In this document: piece by piece, positions 36,180 to 49,794 of the stretch
Position numbering within the stretch: position 1 is the first letter of the stretch
Layout: every line of letters begins with the position of its first letter
The notes under the pieces: generated by a model
What the model saw: only the letters and a program-made list of their open reading frames with translations
Databases searched by the model: none
Told to the model about the DNA's origin: nothing
Origin: Monosporascus cannonballus
Lineage: Eukaryota > Ascomycota > Sordariomycetes > Xylariales
Length of the DNA stretch: 64,000 nucleotides
Assembly: GCA_004154925.1 (NCBI GenBank)
Contig: QJNS01000148.1
Span: forward strand, 62,001-126,000
Reading direction: 5' to 3'
Translations under genes and position numbers: made by a program

Positions 36180-37750
36180 AGGCTCGAATTCGGAAATTAG
36201 AAAAAGAAATTCGACAACTTAGGGTTACGCCTGCCCAACCTTTTTTTACCTATATAAAGCCCAAAAAGCCAAAATCTTACGATAGAAAAAGTAACCTTTA
36301 AATTTTCCTAATTTAGGTACGAATTTACTTTCGCTTTTTAAATTTTAATAACCTAGCGAATATGGTCCTAATAATAGAAGCATACCTAATAAGAAATGCG
36401 GTTAATTAATTTAAACTTATTATGAGAAATTTTCTGGAAATAAAAAAAGTAAATAAGGGGAACTTTATTAATAAAATCTTTTTAACTTATACCAATTTCG
36501 AAAACAAAATGCGCGATAATTTTAGTAATCCGGATAAAAAACGATTAACGGCTTAATAACTTTTATAATTCCGACAAAAAAAACCTATATTTAAATACGC
36601 CGTAACCTTTAAAAGTCTTACGGCTAAGGCAAAATAGGGAGATAACGAAGCCGACGCCTTTATCGATATATTTTATAAAGGGCTAAAGGACGATATAAAA
36701 AAGAAAATTATTTGGATCGAACGATTAATTCCCTTAAACCGGTATATTACAAAAATAATTAAGATTAATAACCGACAGTTTGAAAAATAACAGAAGAAAA
36801 AAAGATAATATGCCTTACGTTCGGGATATAACAAATTTAATTAAGGAAAAAAACGAAACGCACCTTTTACTTTTTACGGAACGGCGTTAGGATTTATGGA
36901 ACTCGGCGTTAACTACAAACAAAATTAAAGCCAAATTAAGTGCTTTAATTATGGCTAAATGGGACATAAGGCTTATAAATATAAAAAACCTAAAAAATTA
37001 TAATAGGATAACTAAACCTTTATACCGGAAGACTAATTCAGGAATAACTAAGAAAACGATAGCAAAGTTATTAACATAATTTAAGCCAAATATATATCAG
37101 GCTTACAATAAAAGGTTTAACCGGGACCATTACGACAAAAAATTCGACGAAAAACGCAAGAAACCAGAAAATTAATTTGACAAATATTACGAATATAATA
37201 AAAGGCGTTATAAGGATAGTTACAAAAACACCGAAATTGGATAAAAAAACTTTGTCCCGGAATATCCGATCGATACGGCAAAATGCATGTTATATACTGT
37301 CGACGACGAAAATATCCTAATTACGAAAAATGGAAATAACATATTTACGTACGAATTACTCGCATATATTATAAGGGATTCAATTTTCCAAACCGTACCG
37401 GACATAACAAAAATAATAAGTAATAATATCGACAGTTTCGAACTATAATCTCAGAAAATATCTAATAGCTAGCCGAAATAAAAAGCTGGCCCGAAAAAAA
37501 GTAATATTTGTAAAAAAACCTTTTTTATTATTATAAATAATATAATTATTAAACGGAAAAGGAGTTAATCCAGCGTACGGTAAAAAAACATTACCAAAAA
37601 GTTATTACGGATTTTTATTTTTAATTAGTATTTACTATAGATCTTTACGAAAAAAAGGTTATTAAGTAAAAAATACGTTAGTTCATAGGAGATTTTTGGA
37701 ACGATAATTAAAACGATATATAATAGGATGCAGTTATAAATATAAGAAAA
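36180..37750 (+). pseudogene. gag: Degraded gag of chromovirus B
   Basis: The plus strand encodes broken capsid-like text and then a zinc-knuckle relic near 36932-36990, read as CFNYG-MGHKAYKY, where the second and last Cys are Tyr. A block at about 37240-37440 (DDENILITKNGNNIFTYELL) is unusually open and recurs in elements C and F. The element's RNA-packaging protein would come from here, but stops make it non-functional. Confidence 0.65.
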
Positions 37751-37921
37751 CAATTTACTTAATAAGAAAAGAAATTGCAAAAAAATCAGAAACAGTCAAC
37801 ACGGCTCGAAAGAACAGTATGCTGACAATAACGACAGATATAACAGCTTAATACGCTATACATAAAAACACAAATAAAGTTCGACAGATTCGAATAAGAG
37901 TTAAAAAAAGGTTACTTATAA

Positions 37922-37926
37922 AAAAG
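37922..37926. repeat. Target duplication AAAAG, left copy
   Basis: AAAAG flanks the solo LTR at 37927 on the left and recurs at 38365-38369. The uninterrupted equivalent in element C (about 57695) has one copy. Confidence 0.85.
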
Positions 37927-38364
37927 TGTTACAGGAACAGGGGTTCCTGCCTCGAGGAGGCCAACCTTTAAGGCCTAGCGCGGACCTGTCACGGCTAAAC
38001 CCCGGACAGGGAAGCTTGGCTCTTAAAAGTGATCTAGTTAATTTAAGTGATCTAAGTAATCTGGGACCAGATTATATAAATTACATAGATCACATAGATC
38101 CACGACATACTCATTTTAGGAATTGGGATATATAATAAATCGATTTTTTATGTAAATAGCACTTATTTAGTTTTCGTTCCTTAGTTATTAATTTAAGCTT
38201 TTAATCAAAGATAATTGTACCGTTTTTTAATTGAGGGAAAAGTACTTAAATCTCTTTAACGAATAGATTACTAAATTATTCCTCGCCCTATTGTTACCTG
38301 CAAATCAAGACCCTTTTCGGATATTGCTTATACCTCCAGGTGGATGTATGACAGGTTCGTTACA
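37927..38364 (+). mobile_element. Solo LTR of the gypsy A/J family
   Basis: A 438-bp LTR starting TGTTACAGG and ending GGTTCGTTACA, with a perfect AAAAG duplication. Its right end, read in reverse, matches the left ends of the LTRs at 260 and 43041 (TGTAACGAACC, CCACCTGGAGGTAT, TTGATTTGCAGGTAACAAT). The other end resembles the 43041 family. It is among the least mutated pieces in the AT-rich blocks. A 69-codon frame over its left part is not a gene. Confidence 0.9.
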
Positions 38365-38369
38365 AAAAG
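38365..38369. repeat. Target duplication AAAAG, right copy
   Basis: Right partner of 37922-37926. Confidence 0.85.
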
Positions 38370-38439
38370 CCGCAAAATAACGAAACCCAGAGGAGTTAAA
38401 GGGAATTCCCCAAAAAGGCTTTAAACGCGATAATAAAAA

Positions 38440-41400
38440 ACGTTAACGACCTTATCACTTTGGAAATACGAATCGGAACATATTAATATACCGTAATAAT
38501 GGATTACGGAATTTTAGGTAGAAATTATATTACATTAAATATGGTTAATAAGCTTAAATTGCCATAAAAATATAAATTAAAACCTTATATAGCGACGAAT
38601 GCCGAAGGTTAGGAATTTGCTTACGATAACGGAAAAGTTATATGCGAAATTGATTATTTCGAGATTCTTATTTAAAGACGATACCAAACGGTTAATTTCG
38701 ATATTATTTTATTCGGGAATTATGATATGATCTTAGGATTACTATGGATACGCTAGTACGAAATTTTAATTAACGGAAAAATTAACCAGGTAAAATTCGT
38801 TTTATTCCCTATTAATAAACGAAAAAAAAGAAAAGAATTAAGATCTTAATACTTGATCGATGATAGCGACAAATGCAAGTATAAGGATACGATAAATACT
38901 TTACCACTTAAAGGAATAAAATATAAGAAAAAAAACAAATATTAAAGAAAAATACGACGTATTGTTATTATTATTAAAGCGAAATTAAAGTAACTAAATA
39001 ACGATTTAAAAAAATAGTAGCCCCAGGAATCAGAAAATCTGACCAATATATTACCATAATATCATAAATACGAATAGCTTTTCAGAAAGGAATTCGACAT
39101 AAAGTTATTAGAACATAGTGAATAAGATTATGAAATAATTTTTAAAAAAGGATTTTCGACAAAATTTTACCCTATTTATAATCTTAACGGAAACGAACTA
39201 CGTATTTTTAAGAAATACCTAGAAAACCGGCTACAGAAAGGATGCATTCGACTTTCGAAATTACCGGCAGAGTACCCGATATTTTTCGTATTTAAGAAAA
39301 ACGGGAAATTGCGATTTGTAGTTAATTATCGATAATTAAACGATATTATAATTAAAAATCGAATATTATTATCTTTAATTACGGAAATAAAAAACCGATT
39401 TTACGGAGCCAAATAATTTATAATATTCGATTTTAAAAATAAATATAATTTTATTAGGATCAAAAAAGGATACGAATGGAAAATAACTTTTAAAACGAAA
39501 TACGGATTATTTAAATATTTGGTTATACCAATAGGATTTACGAACGTACCAATAATCTTTTAACGAATAATAAATTACGTATTACGAAAATATTTTAATA
39601 TTTTCGTCGTTTGTTATCTCGACGACATTCTCATTTTTTCAAAAACGGAAAAAGCATACGTAAAATACGTTTATAAAGTTCTTTAAGCTTTATAAGATAT
39701 AAGGCTACTTATTAACGCGGAAAAAAGTTAGTTTTATACATAGAAAGTAAAATATCTGGGATATATTATTACCTTAGAACATATCCGGATGGACCCCAAA
39801 AAAATCGCTGTAATTACAAAATAGCAAACGCTAACGACAATCAAAAAGGTATAGGCATTCCTTAAATTCGCTAATTATTATAGGAAGTTTATTCGAAACT
39901 TTAATAAGATAATTATACCTTTAACAAATCTTATAAAAAAAGTTTAAATGGACGCCAAATACAGAAAAAGCATTTCAGGTTATTAAAAATGTAATTATTA
40001 GCGAGCTAATATTAATTATGTACGATCCAAACCGCCCCGTCGAGCTAAAAACCAATACTTCGGATTACGCGTTGGGCATAGTAATCGGATAACGAAATAA
40101 TTAAGGCAAATTCTACCTTATTATATTTTTTTCGTATAAGTTAAAAGGAACCGAATTTAATTACGGCATTCCCCATAAGGAATTTATGGCCATTATTATG
40201 GCATTTCGAAAATTTAGGTATTTCTTAAAAAGAAACTTGTATTAAGTTAAAGTTTATACGGATTATTAAAATTTTACCCGATTTATTACGATTAAGGAGT
40301 TTATAGGATGATAACTTCGTTATCATTTATAAAAAAGGATCAGAAAACGGCAAAGTAAATGCTTTAAGCAAACGACCAAATTTCGAAGAAAAATTGGTTA
40401 AAATTAACCATATAATTTTTGATATTACCATAAAAGGATATTTACGCTTACGACAGATTACGATAATTCGGGCAGTATTTTGCCATATATATTAGAAAAT
40501 TTAATAATATAACGATAGTTTTTCAAAAAACCAAAAAAAGGATAAAATATAAACGCCAGAAAAATACCAAAAGGATTTAATACGAAAAATATACGAATAT
40601 CAGTTACATAAACATCCAGGGATTTACAAAACTCTAAAGCGATTTTAATATACATATTTTTTTTAAAAAATAAAATTAACGGTATAAAAAATTATACGGC
40701 AATACGACGTTTACGCCAGAACGAAAGTATAACGATATAAGCCATACGGAAAATTATAGTTATTATTAGTTGCAAAACGACCATAATATATAATTATATT
40801 TAATTTTATTATTAAATTTTTTATATCAAAAATTTCAATTACGGAAATATATTAGAATAGTATTTTTGTAATCGTCGATCAATTCACGAAATTTTCCTAT
40901 TTTTTACTATATTATAAGGACATAAACGCCGAACAACTAATATATATTTTCTTCAAATACATTTTTAGCATATACGAATTATTAATGGAAATCATATTAA
41001 ACAAAAAATCAATATTCGTATTTAAGTTTTAACAAAGTTTAATGGCATAAATCGGCCTAAATTATAAATTATTAAACGTATTTAAACCTTAAATAAATAA
41101 ATAAATAAAACGAATAAATCAAACTTTAAAAACTTATTTACGATATTACATTAATTACGAACAAAATAATTAGGTTGAAAAATTACCGATTATTTACCTA
41201 GCTTATAATACTAGCTATTACGAAAGCATTAAGATAATATTTACGAACGTAAATTTTGGTTTTATTTCAGAAATTTATAAAAAAAAACGCGCGATAACGA
41301 TTTAATTAATATCAAAATAATTCTTACGTTAAAATAATTACGATAATTATATTAAGAAATAAAAATAAAATTAAAATTCGTACGAAATCAGATAAATAAA

Positions 41401-41815
41401 TATTATAACCAAAAAAAGTTGAAAAAATTAATTTTCGAAAAAGGGGAAATGGTTTTCCTTGTTACAAAAAACATTTAAATAAAACGATCTAACAAAAAAC
41501 TCGATTTCAAATATATCGGTTGATATAAGATCGCTAAAAAAATCTTAAAAAATAATTATTAATTAGAACTTTTATCAAAAATTAAATTCCATCCAATTTT
41601 TTACGTTTTCTTATTTGAATTAGCAATAAATATAATTAAGGTACATATAGTACAAAACGACGTAAAAATAAAAAACAAACAAGTATACGAAGTGGAAAAA
41701 ATTTTCGACATACGAAAACAAAACGGACTTATTTAATATCTAATTAAATAAAAAAAGCACCCAAATTCCGAAAACACCTGGGAACCTGCTAAAAATCTTA
41801 TTGGCGCCTAATGTC
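38440..41815 (+). pseudogene. pol: Degraded pol of chromovirus B with chromodomain
   Basis: Plus-strand domains in order: protease at 38480-38660 (MDYGILGRNYITLNMVNKL, with DYG where DSG is expected); reverse transcriptase at 39200-39650 (IFFVFKKNGKLRFVVNYR, then CYLDDILIFS near 39612-39640 with both catalytic Asp kept); RNase H about 39790-40400; integrase about 40440-41600 (YWNSIFVIVDQFTKFSYFLL near 40850-40910). A chromodomain at about 41690-41815 holds VEKIFDIRKQNG and NSENTWEP. Chromodomains of this clade are thought to guide integration to heterochromatin. Stops throughout make the polyprotein dead. Confidence 0.85.
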
Positions 41816-42445
41816 TATTAAAGAACTTTTACTAACAACGGCGGAACCGCCTAAAATAATAGCATCCCAATTTACGAGATTTACGGAAAGAAGCCCTTGG
41901 TCCACCGTATTCCAATTAATAATGTCCACCTTTCCTAAGGCTTAAATTTCGATTACGGATTCTGATTCCAATTACGCAAAATTGTCGGAATTATCCAAGG
42001 ATTAAAAGGCACGATTAATTAGTTTCGTACCCTAAGATTGATAGTGTTAACGCTAACGACGTATGCGAAAAAAAACGCGCAAAAACTTCGGACAAAAATT
42101 TTTTGGCCGTTAATTTTTCTTTTTTTAATTTTTTCGATTTTGCGATATGGCGATTGATTATAAAAATAAGGATTTTTATTCCGTTATACGAATAATTTCG
42201 ACGGATATATTTCTTATAATAAGAAATCCCATTTATTATTTGATAATTAAGCTACCGAACAAAACAGAAAAAATAAGGTATCGCATTAAAACTTTCGAAT
42301 TTAATTAAATTAATTAAGGCAAATCGCTATTCGGATTTACGAAAACGACGTTTGGACATATCGGAAGATATGTTAAAGGTATATAAAAAAAACTTACCAC
42401 AAAAAAAGAAATCTTAAAGGTAAAATTTTGGGAAAAGGAAAATCG

Positions 42446-42824
42446 TATCACGACCTAACAAACCACGGCCTCCAGAAACGGTCGCAACAGGAAAGCCAAG
42501 AAAACTATGTAAATTAGGTTACGTAATAGATTACTAACTTACTGGTAGTAAGCTAATAAGCCGGATCATTAACTTACTGATAATAAGCTAGCTAAATAAA
42601 AAGGATATATATGTTTATTAATTCTATAACTTAGATAACTTTAGCTTATAATATTTATCAATACCAAATATTTGTATTATAATAATTCGTTATTTAAGGC
42701 ACCTTTAGCATTACGAGACGTAATACGATTACTGTATTTATTGCTCAGATTCCCACGATACTTCTGCTAACATAAACCCGTCGACTTAAGGTTTAATAGT
42801 TAGTTAAACCACCTAGCCGTCACA
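42446..42824 (+). repeat. 3' LTR of chromovirus B
   Basis: A 379-bp LTR equal in length to the 5' copy, starting TATCACGACC and ending GCCGTCACA. Each copy keeps bases the other has lost to C-to-T or G-to-A change. Confidence 0.9.
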
Positions 42825-42829
42825 TTATG
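42825..42829. repeat. Target duplication TTATG, right copy
   Basis: Partner of CTATG at 35696-35700, with one C-to-T difference. Confidence 0.7.
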
Positions 42830-43040
42830 TCCAAGGCCTCAGAAGGCTTAACGCTCTTAAGAACTTAAGCCCCTTAAGCACCTTGAGCCATAATTAGGAT
42901 ATATACGCTTATTATTTCCATAATCTAGATAACTGTAATTTGCAATAAAACATCATTACTTAAGGCACCTTTAGCATTACGAAACGTAATACGTTATTAT
43001 ATTTATTATTTAAAATCTTACGACATTTTTGCCAATATAA
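42830..43040 (+). repeat. Split LTR of element D, part 2
   Basis: It continues 35569-35700 and carries the family blocks ATATATACGCTTATTATTTCC and ATTACGAAACGTAATACG up to GCCAATATAA, where the gypsy element J interrupts. Confidence 0.75.
43036..43040. repeat. Target duplication TATAA, left copy
   Basis: TATAA precedes TGTAACG of element J and follows its end at 50211-50215. Related uninterrupted LTRs read CCAATATAAACCCGTACG here with one copy. Confidence 0.85.
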
Positions 43041-43456
43041 TGTAACGAACCTGTTATACATCCACCTGGAAGTATGAGCAGTGTCCGAAAAAGGTCTTGA
43101 TTTGCAGGTAACAATAGGTCGAGGAATAATTCAAAGGTATGTTCGTTAAAGAGATTTCAGGTATTCTCCCCTTAATTAAAGAATGATGCAATTGCCTTTA
43201 ATTAAAAGTTTAAATTGATAGCTAAGGAGCGAAATTAAATAGGTATTATTTATATGAAAAACCGATTATTATATATTCTAATTCCTTAAAGTAAATGTAT
43301 CGTAAATTTACGTAATTTATGTGATTTGATTAATTCGTTAAATCACTTAAATTATTACTTTCCAAGTTTTGTCAATTAAGGTTTTCCATCCGGAGTTTAG
43401 CCGTGCTAGGCCCTAGAGGTTAGCCCCTTAAGGCAGGGACCTCCGTTCCTATAATA
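43041..43456 (-). repeat. LTR of element J (coding 3' LTR)
   Basis: It starts TGTAACGAACC and ends CCTATAATA (CCTGTAACA in the partner). Confidence 0.9.
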
Positions 43457-44159
43457 CCATTTCCCCTTTCCAAGGATTTTTGTCCCAAAGATAAAAGCCG
43501 TAAGTCGTTACCTTATTTGTTAAAAAGAGCCAAAGGGTATCCCAGCTGATTTTACCATAATAGGTCGTATTCGAAAAAAAAAAAGAAAACCTTAATTAAA
43601 TTAACGTAAGGTTTGCGATAACCGTACGAATTATATTAAAAAATTTGGATTAAAGATTATTATTTGTTTAAATTATGTTCGTTTTGGCAAACTTGATTAT
43701 TTTTTTATTATAATTATTCTAAGCTGTGATTATTATACCCGTCGTTAATATTTATCTTATAACGTATTGGATATAAATTCCCTGGAAAAAATTAGGGAAA
43801 AGCAAAAGCGTTTATAAAAGGAGCAGCGTAAAGTGAAGGATAAATTAATGGAATTATTAGGGCGCCTAAAACGCTTACGTTTTTAACAAAACGTTTTGCA
43901 AAAAAGGGCTTTTGCTATTTTGAAAAAAGGTTACGAGATAAATTAGCTGGAAAAACGGGAGAAAATGGAAGAAAAGTAGCACCGTATGGAGGCTAAGTAG
44001 GCGCAGCTTATTTCTGAAATAAATGCCGTCTTGAAGGCGTTTACCTTTTTCGACTGGAACGCCGAAGGTTTAGATTTGGGCGGGGGATCGTTATCGCCTG
44101 CGACCTTAGCCGTACTGGAAATAATTGGTCAGGATTTTGGCGATGAAACGTCTTAACTA
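43457..44159 (-). pseudogene. 3' part of element J, beyond the integrase
   Basis: Milder composition than most of the interior, with protein-like minus-strand text but no identified domain. Element A has a mutated counterpart at about 700-1380, including the matching ACGTCTTAATTAGGT-type stretch. It is probably the C-terminal end of pol or its 3' untranslated region. Confidence 0.4.
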
Positions 44160-47100
44160 GGTTTATCGTATTCGTTAAGTGGTTAAATGGTTTTTACGTA
44201 TTTTTTTTATGTAAGTATTTTTTTTATTTAACCAGGTACTGGATTTTGTTTTTAATTATTCTGGAATCCAGTATTCGTTTGATTTCGTATTTGTCAAAAT
44301 CTTTTTCAAATTCTAAATCTGTTTTTAACGGGACGTTTTTAAGTACTGGTTTAAGTAAAAAGATATGGAAAACAGGATATATTTTTATGTTTTTGGGTAA
44401 CGACAGTCGATAGTTAATTTTAGAAATAATTTCGTTAATTTTAAATGGTTTAAACTTTTTAAAATTAAGTTTATCGCTAGGTTTTTTTATTTTAATTTGT
44501 AAGATATTTAAGGTTACGTTCTGTTTTTAACGTAATAAATAAATCTTATTTCCTTTCGCTAAAATTAATCCTTTAATTTTTTTTATTATAATATTGCGTT
44601 ATTTTTCGTTAGAAGAATTACAATTTATTTCGGAAACAAACTTAAATCGTTTTAATTTCTATTATTAATATTTTTGCTTTTGGAGTAATTGTAATTATTT
44701 TCGATACTTTAGTAAATGGTTATTCTGGTCGTTAGGTTTTTGCGTTATGGCCATATATTGCTATATAAAGGGATATATTTATATTTTCGTTAACCGCAAT
44801 ATTATAAGTTATTTATGCTAACAATAAAAGCTTTATTTAATTATTTTGTTAATAATTAATATAGTTTTGAAAATACTGTTTTAAGGTTTAATTAAGTCAT
44901 TTTATTTAATTATTTGTTTAAAGGTAATATGTTATTAAGAACTTAAATTTAATACCTATTTATTTGAAAAAGCTGGTACTAAACTTGAAGGTAAAAAGTT
45001 TGTCTTTATCGGAAATGATTTTTTTTGGCATTTTATACTTGTCCAAATAATTCCTAATAAAGGCGTAAGCTAGCTGTTCTATTATTACGTTTCCTTTGAA
45101 AAGTAAAAAGTACCTATACTTGGTAAGTCTGTCGACGATCACCCATATTCTGTTATATTCAACTCTAATTACTGGGTCCTTAAACAAAGGTAAGCTAATA
45201 ATAAAATCCCAAATTATGGTATTTTATATTTTGTTAAGAATATTAGTAAGTTATAATAGCCCGTAAGGCTTATGGCATATTACCTTAATTTTATTATAAA
45301 TATTATAATTTTTAATTATTTTTTTAATTATATATCGTAATTCTGGAAAATTATATTTTTCTTGTAACCGTTTGGTAATTTTAAAAATCCCTTAATATTT
45401 ATGTAATAAGTTTTCGTAAAATTTTTTTACGAATTATTTTTGCTAATCCTTTGGAACATAGATTTTTCTATAATATAATAACTAATCTTTTGGCTGCTTT
45501 CTTAATTACTAAACCTTTTTCTGTTTTTCCGTATCATAAGAATTCCGGAATTGTATTAAAAGTTCTATAATTGGTTTTTTCACGATTTTACATAATTATA
45601 TAATGCCGTCCTTATTATACTGTAATATTTATATATTTCTTTTAGGAACTTTGGAATCGTAATCTCCTTTCCGGCCGAAAATATCCATTTAAATATTTTT
45701 TTTTCTTTAATATAATATATCTTGAAATTGAATTTAAATAAAAAAATCATCCATTTTTTATATCGTTTATTTAGTTTTTGAATTTTTATAAATCGCGTAA
45801 GGTTTTTATGGTTAAAATAAATATCGAAAAGTTTTTTTATTTTATTAAGGTATAATTCCTATTTTTTAAAAGCGTTAATAATTGCTAGCAGTTTTTTGTC
45901 GTAAATCTGATATCTAAGTTCTGCATCTCGGAATGTTTTTAAATAATATGCTACTGGGTATTATTTGCCGTTATTTTTTTGTTATTCCAGAACGGCGCCT
46001 AACGCATAATTTGAAACGTCAGTTTTTAAACGTTTCCTTTTGTCTGAATTGGGCATCTTTATAATAAATTTACTTATAATTATCCTTTTTAACATCCGGA
46101 ACGTTTTTTTAGCTTTTTTTAAGAGCTTAAATTCCTTTTTAATATATTCTCTGGTAGTAAGCCTTATTAATAACCTAATTATGTTTCCGTATCCCTTAAT
46201 TAGGTTACGTACGTAACCTGTAAATCCTAAAATTTGCCGGATATTTATAACGGTTACCTTATTGGGAATAGGCCAGTTTTTAATTACTTCCAATTTGAAA
46301 CGTTAAATCTAAATTTATCTAGAGATAAAAGTATACCTTAAAAAGTTAAGCTTTTAAATATGTTATATACTTTTAATTGGGTTAACTTTAATATTTACTT
46401 CGTTTAATGTTTTAAGTACTTAAGTTACATACTTTTTATATTCCTCCAAGGTTTCGGAATAAATAAGGATATTATCAAGGTAAACGAACATAAATTTATC
46501 TAAGAATTACCGGAAGGTAATTATAATTAAATTTTAGCAACTGGCGGGAGCATTAATAAGTCCCATAGGCATTATTCGGTATTTATAAAGTCCATATACT
46601 GTTTTGAACGCCGTTTTCCATTTTTTTCCTTTGGCCATTCGGATACGATAATATTTGTTTCAAAAATTAAATACGGTAAACCATTTAGCTTTATTAACGT
46701 TTTCTTTTAAGGTATTTATAAGTATTAAAAAATATCCATTTTTAATTATAATATTATTTAATTATTTATAGTCGATTATTCGCCGATAAACAGGATTTTT
46801 ATCGGCATTAATCCTTTGTTTACCATTTTTGGTCTTAGGCACCATAAGGACGGGGTATCCAGCAGAAAAGTTGGAGGGCTGGATATATCCTTTTTTAAAA
46901 TTAAGTTATATACTTTTCCATAAGGCCTTGGATTTTTCCGGGTTTATATAATAAATTTTGTAAAGCTTAGAATAATATTTTTCCTTAATCGGAATTCGAT
47001 AATCCTATTATCCGTAAAGAGGTAACTTATAATCCTTTTTGTCTTTAAATAATCGTTTAAATCGTCGATATTCTGGGGGCACTGTTAATGCTTAACTTGG

Positions 47101-48480
47101 CATTCGTATTTTTTTAATAATATAATAAACCTTCGGATTTTTTTTTTGCAATAACTTATCTTACGAAAATATTTATTTTTTTTAGTTGATACGTAAATTG
47201 CTAAAACGAAACTATGGTATTCCCAGGATGATATTATGTTCCGAAATATCCATAATATTTAATAAAATGTGCTTTTGATATCCTTAGATTTATACTGGAA
47301 ATTCCTTAATTTTTTTTTAAAATTCGTTTTCCGTCGTAAATAAATAAATTTTTATTTACCGTACGTAATTTATAGGATTTTAACTTATATTTCTAGGGAA
47401 CTTGGTATTTTTCTGCTGTTATAGGGGAAATAAAATTGCTTTTTGCGCCGGAATCAATTATTGCTTTAAACGTTTTGTTTTTGTACTAAAAAAAAATCTT
47501 GATTTGGTTACGTATTCCTTTTGTCGCTTTACATAAGGTCTTATAGGTTAGGGCTTCCCGGTACCTTAATTTCGAGGACCTCTATAGTTTTTTGATTTCT
47601 GATGTTATCCGATTTGCGAAAGTCTTTATTTTCGTACTTTCCGGACAGCGTATTTGGTATATTGATTATTTTTGTATTTGAACCATATTTTTTTTGCCAT
47701 ACCGGCATTTTGGGAGGCTAACTTTTTCTAGGCCTTTTTTCGGGCCTTGCTTTTTACGGGTTATGGGGTCGAAAGCGTGGACTTTCTCAGGGGGTGTTCT
47801 TATATTTAAAAGTTTATATTAGATGCAAAACGTCGGAGCATAACATAAATATCCTTACGATATTATTTTTTGATTTCGTTCTGATTCGGGATATAAATAG
47901 CAAAACTTAAGATATTCTGGTTATCGTAAGGTTTTAATGTAACGGCATTTATCGTTTAATTCGGTCGAGGTTTTTTTATTCCATTTAAGCTAATAATTAT
48001 TATTTTCCTTAACTTTAAAATAAATAAAACAATTATTTAAATAATATACCGAAAAATGCAATAAATTATATAAGTTATTCGTTATTTTTGGGTATATAGT
48101 GTATTTTGGGAGCTTACAAAGCTCCGGAGATAATTATTTATAATTACTAAAATTTGGCCGGAATTGGCCGTTTGCTTTATGTACTTTATATCGTTGCGCG
48201 TCGATATGGCAGAAATATCCTAATTTAATAATTATTCTGAAAATCGTTTATCCGGGGTAATATTTGTAGGTTTTAACCTTAAAGTCCTGATAAATAGGAT
48301 AATTTTCGCACTTTAAGATATCGCTTTGAATTTGAATAATTATGGCAATAATAAATTCTGGCTAAAAGGAAATCGAATTAACTTTTTTTTCCTCCTTTTT
48401 TATCTTATTATTTATTTTTTATTCAGCCGTTTTAACTTTTTTTTGAGGTTAAGGAATTCCTCCTTTTTTGAAATTTTTCT
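44160..48480 (-). pseudogene. pol: Degraded pol of element J
   Basis: Minus-strand integrase core is open at 44960-45187 (RIWVIVDRLTKYRYFL, then IISDKDKLF, around two acidic catalytic positions). The RNase H connection is open at 45982-46293 (ILGFTGYVRNLIKGYGNI, then TDVSNYALGAVLE). Reverse transcriptase lies at about 46440-46900 with VYLDNILIY near 46463-46492, where the second Asp of YLDD is Asn. Protease is near 47440-47470. The length and order are standard for gypsy. The Asp-to-Asn change alone would kill the polymerase. Confidence 0.85.
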
Positions 48481-49700
48481 TTGGGGGAAAACGATATTTG
48501 TTTTTAAAATGCCCTTTTTTGCCATAATTAAAACATTTTACTTTGAACTTATTTTTTTTGGGCTTTTTCGAAATAAAATTTATTTTTTTTTAAGGTTTGC
48601 CCTTATTTTTTTTGGGTCGGCTGTTAAAGCTTTCGTTTTTGATTCGCTTATTAATCCTTTTTTTTAAAAAAAAAACTGGTTAAAAGTTCGTCTGTTGGTT
48701 ATTATGGCCATATCGGTATATTTCGCGAAAGATCCCGTTTTGGGTATTATGTATAATTTATTTTTGATTTAAAGCTTTAGGCCGTCGTAATAAGGATAAA
48801 ATAATACGTTTTCGGGTAAGTTGGAAATAATTATTAGGCGATTAAATTCCGTTATATATTCGGAAGTTAACTTTGTTTGCCGGAAAAAATGTAATTGCTT
48901 AATTGCGTATTATTTTTTATCTGGGTTTCCAAATAAAGTTTATATTTTTTCTTTAAAATAGGCGTACTTGTTAAAAATATAATTGGTTATATCCGTAAAA
49001 TTATCGGGATAATTTTGTAAATAGTTTTTTATAATAGGTTTAAATTATAAGAAAACTTTTTTAACGAATAACTAAGAAATGGCCATTACCTTTTGGTAAT
49101 CTTCCGTTAAAGAACCTTTATAGAATTTAAGGTAAAGTCTGGCCTGAACCAAAAATCCTTTTATATTTGTGGTTCCATTATATGGCTTAGGAGGTATTAA
49201 CGTATAGCCCTTAACTTCTGGCATTTTATGGTAACTGGGAGGTGGGATAATTTCTTTTCGTAACTGGTTTGCTCCGAACAAAGGCAAGGTCGAGGATTTT
49301 CGTTATTCTTATTATTAACGCGTAAGCTTGGCATTTTCCTTCTTAAACGTTCGTAATTCGGTTATTAGGATAAACAATTTTTCGTTAACCGTAAATTCTT
49401 CCTTCTTAATAAATATTTATCCTTTTAAAAAATAACCCTTCTTAATTTTCTTACCCTTTTAGCTCGTTAAAAAGTATTCCTTTTCGACTTTTTCCTCGGC
49501 CTCACTTATTTCCAAACCTTATACTTTAATTATTTCTTTAACGGGTAAAGATTACTGTTAAGGTTAAAAGGAAAATTCTCCTTAAGATCGGGTGGTAAAG
49601 GCCATATTATCGATTAACTAGAAAACTTTTTCAATAAGGGGTAAATCTAATCTAATAATTAGTAACGGGGATCGGGTATATTGTTTATCTTCTGAATATC
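48481..49700 (-). pseudogene. gag: Degraded gag of element J
   Basis: The minus strand at about 48500-48545 encodes a zinc-knuckle relic with NYGKKGHFKNKYR, again Cys to Tyr. The stretch 49072-49287 is open for 71 codons and contains PPPSYHKMPEVKGYTLIPPKPYNGT, cut here for length, then a capsid-like LVQARLYLKFYKGSL stretch. Element A has the same order. Confidence 0.65.
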
Positions 49701-49794
49701 GTCCTATGTTATCATCTATATTAAGTTCAAAAAAGCTTATACCTTAATTAAACGGAAAATTATTCGTCGGCTATTAATTAAGGAACTATCAAAA

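Larger units (their letters stand above)
35701..42824 (+). mobile_element. Ty3/gypsy chromovirus B, full length, degraded
   Basis: A 7124-bp element with 379-bp LTRs at 35701-36079 and 42446-42824 and a CTATG/TTATG target duplication. Plus-strand order is gag with knuckle, a conserved extra block, protease, reverse transcriptase, RNase H, integrase and chromodomain. A solo LTR from another family (37927-38364) interrupts it, so its own length is about 6.7 kb. It sits inside the LTR of element D. All frames carry stops. Confidence 0.9.

Noticed and set aside
48326..48667. 113-codon plus-strand frame, Phe-rich
   Set aside because: Antisense to the gag-protease part of element J, whose minus-strand knuckle motif lies in the same place.
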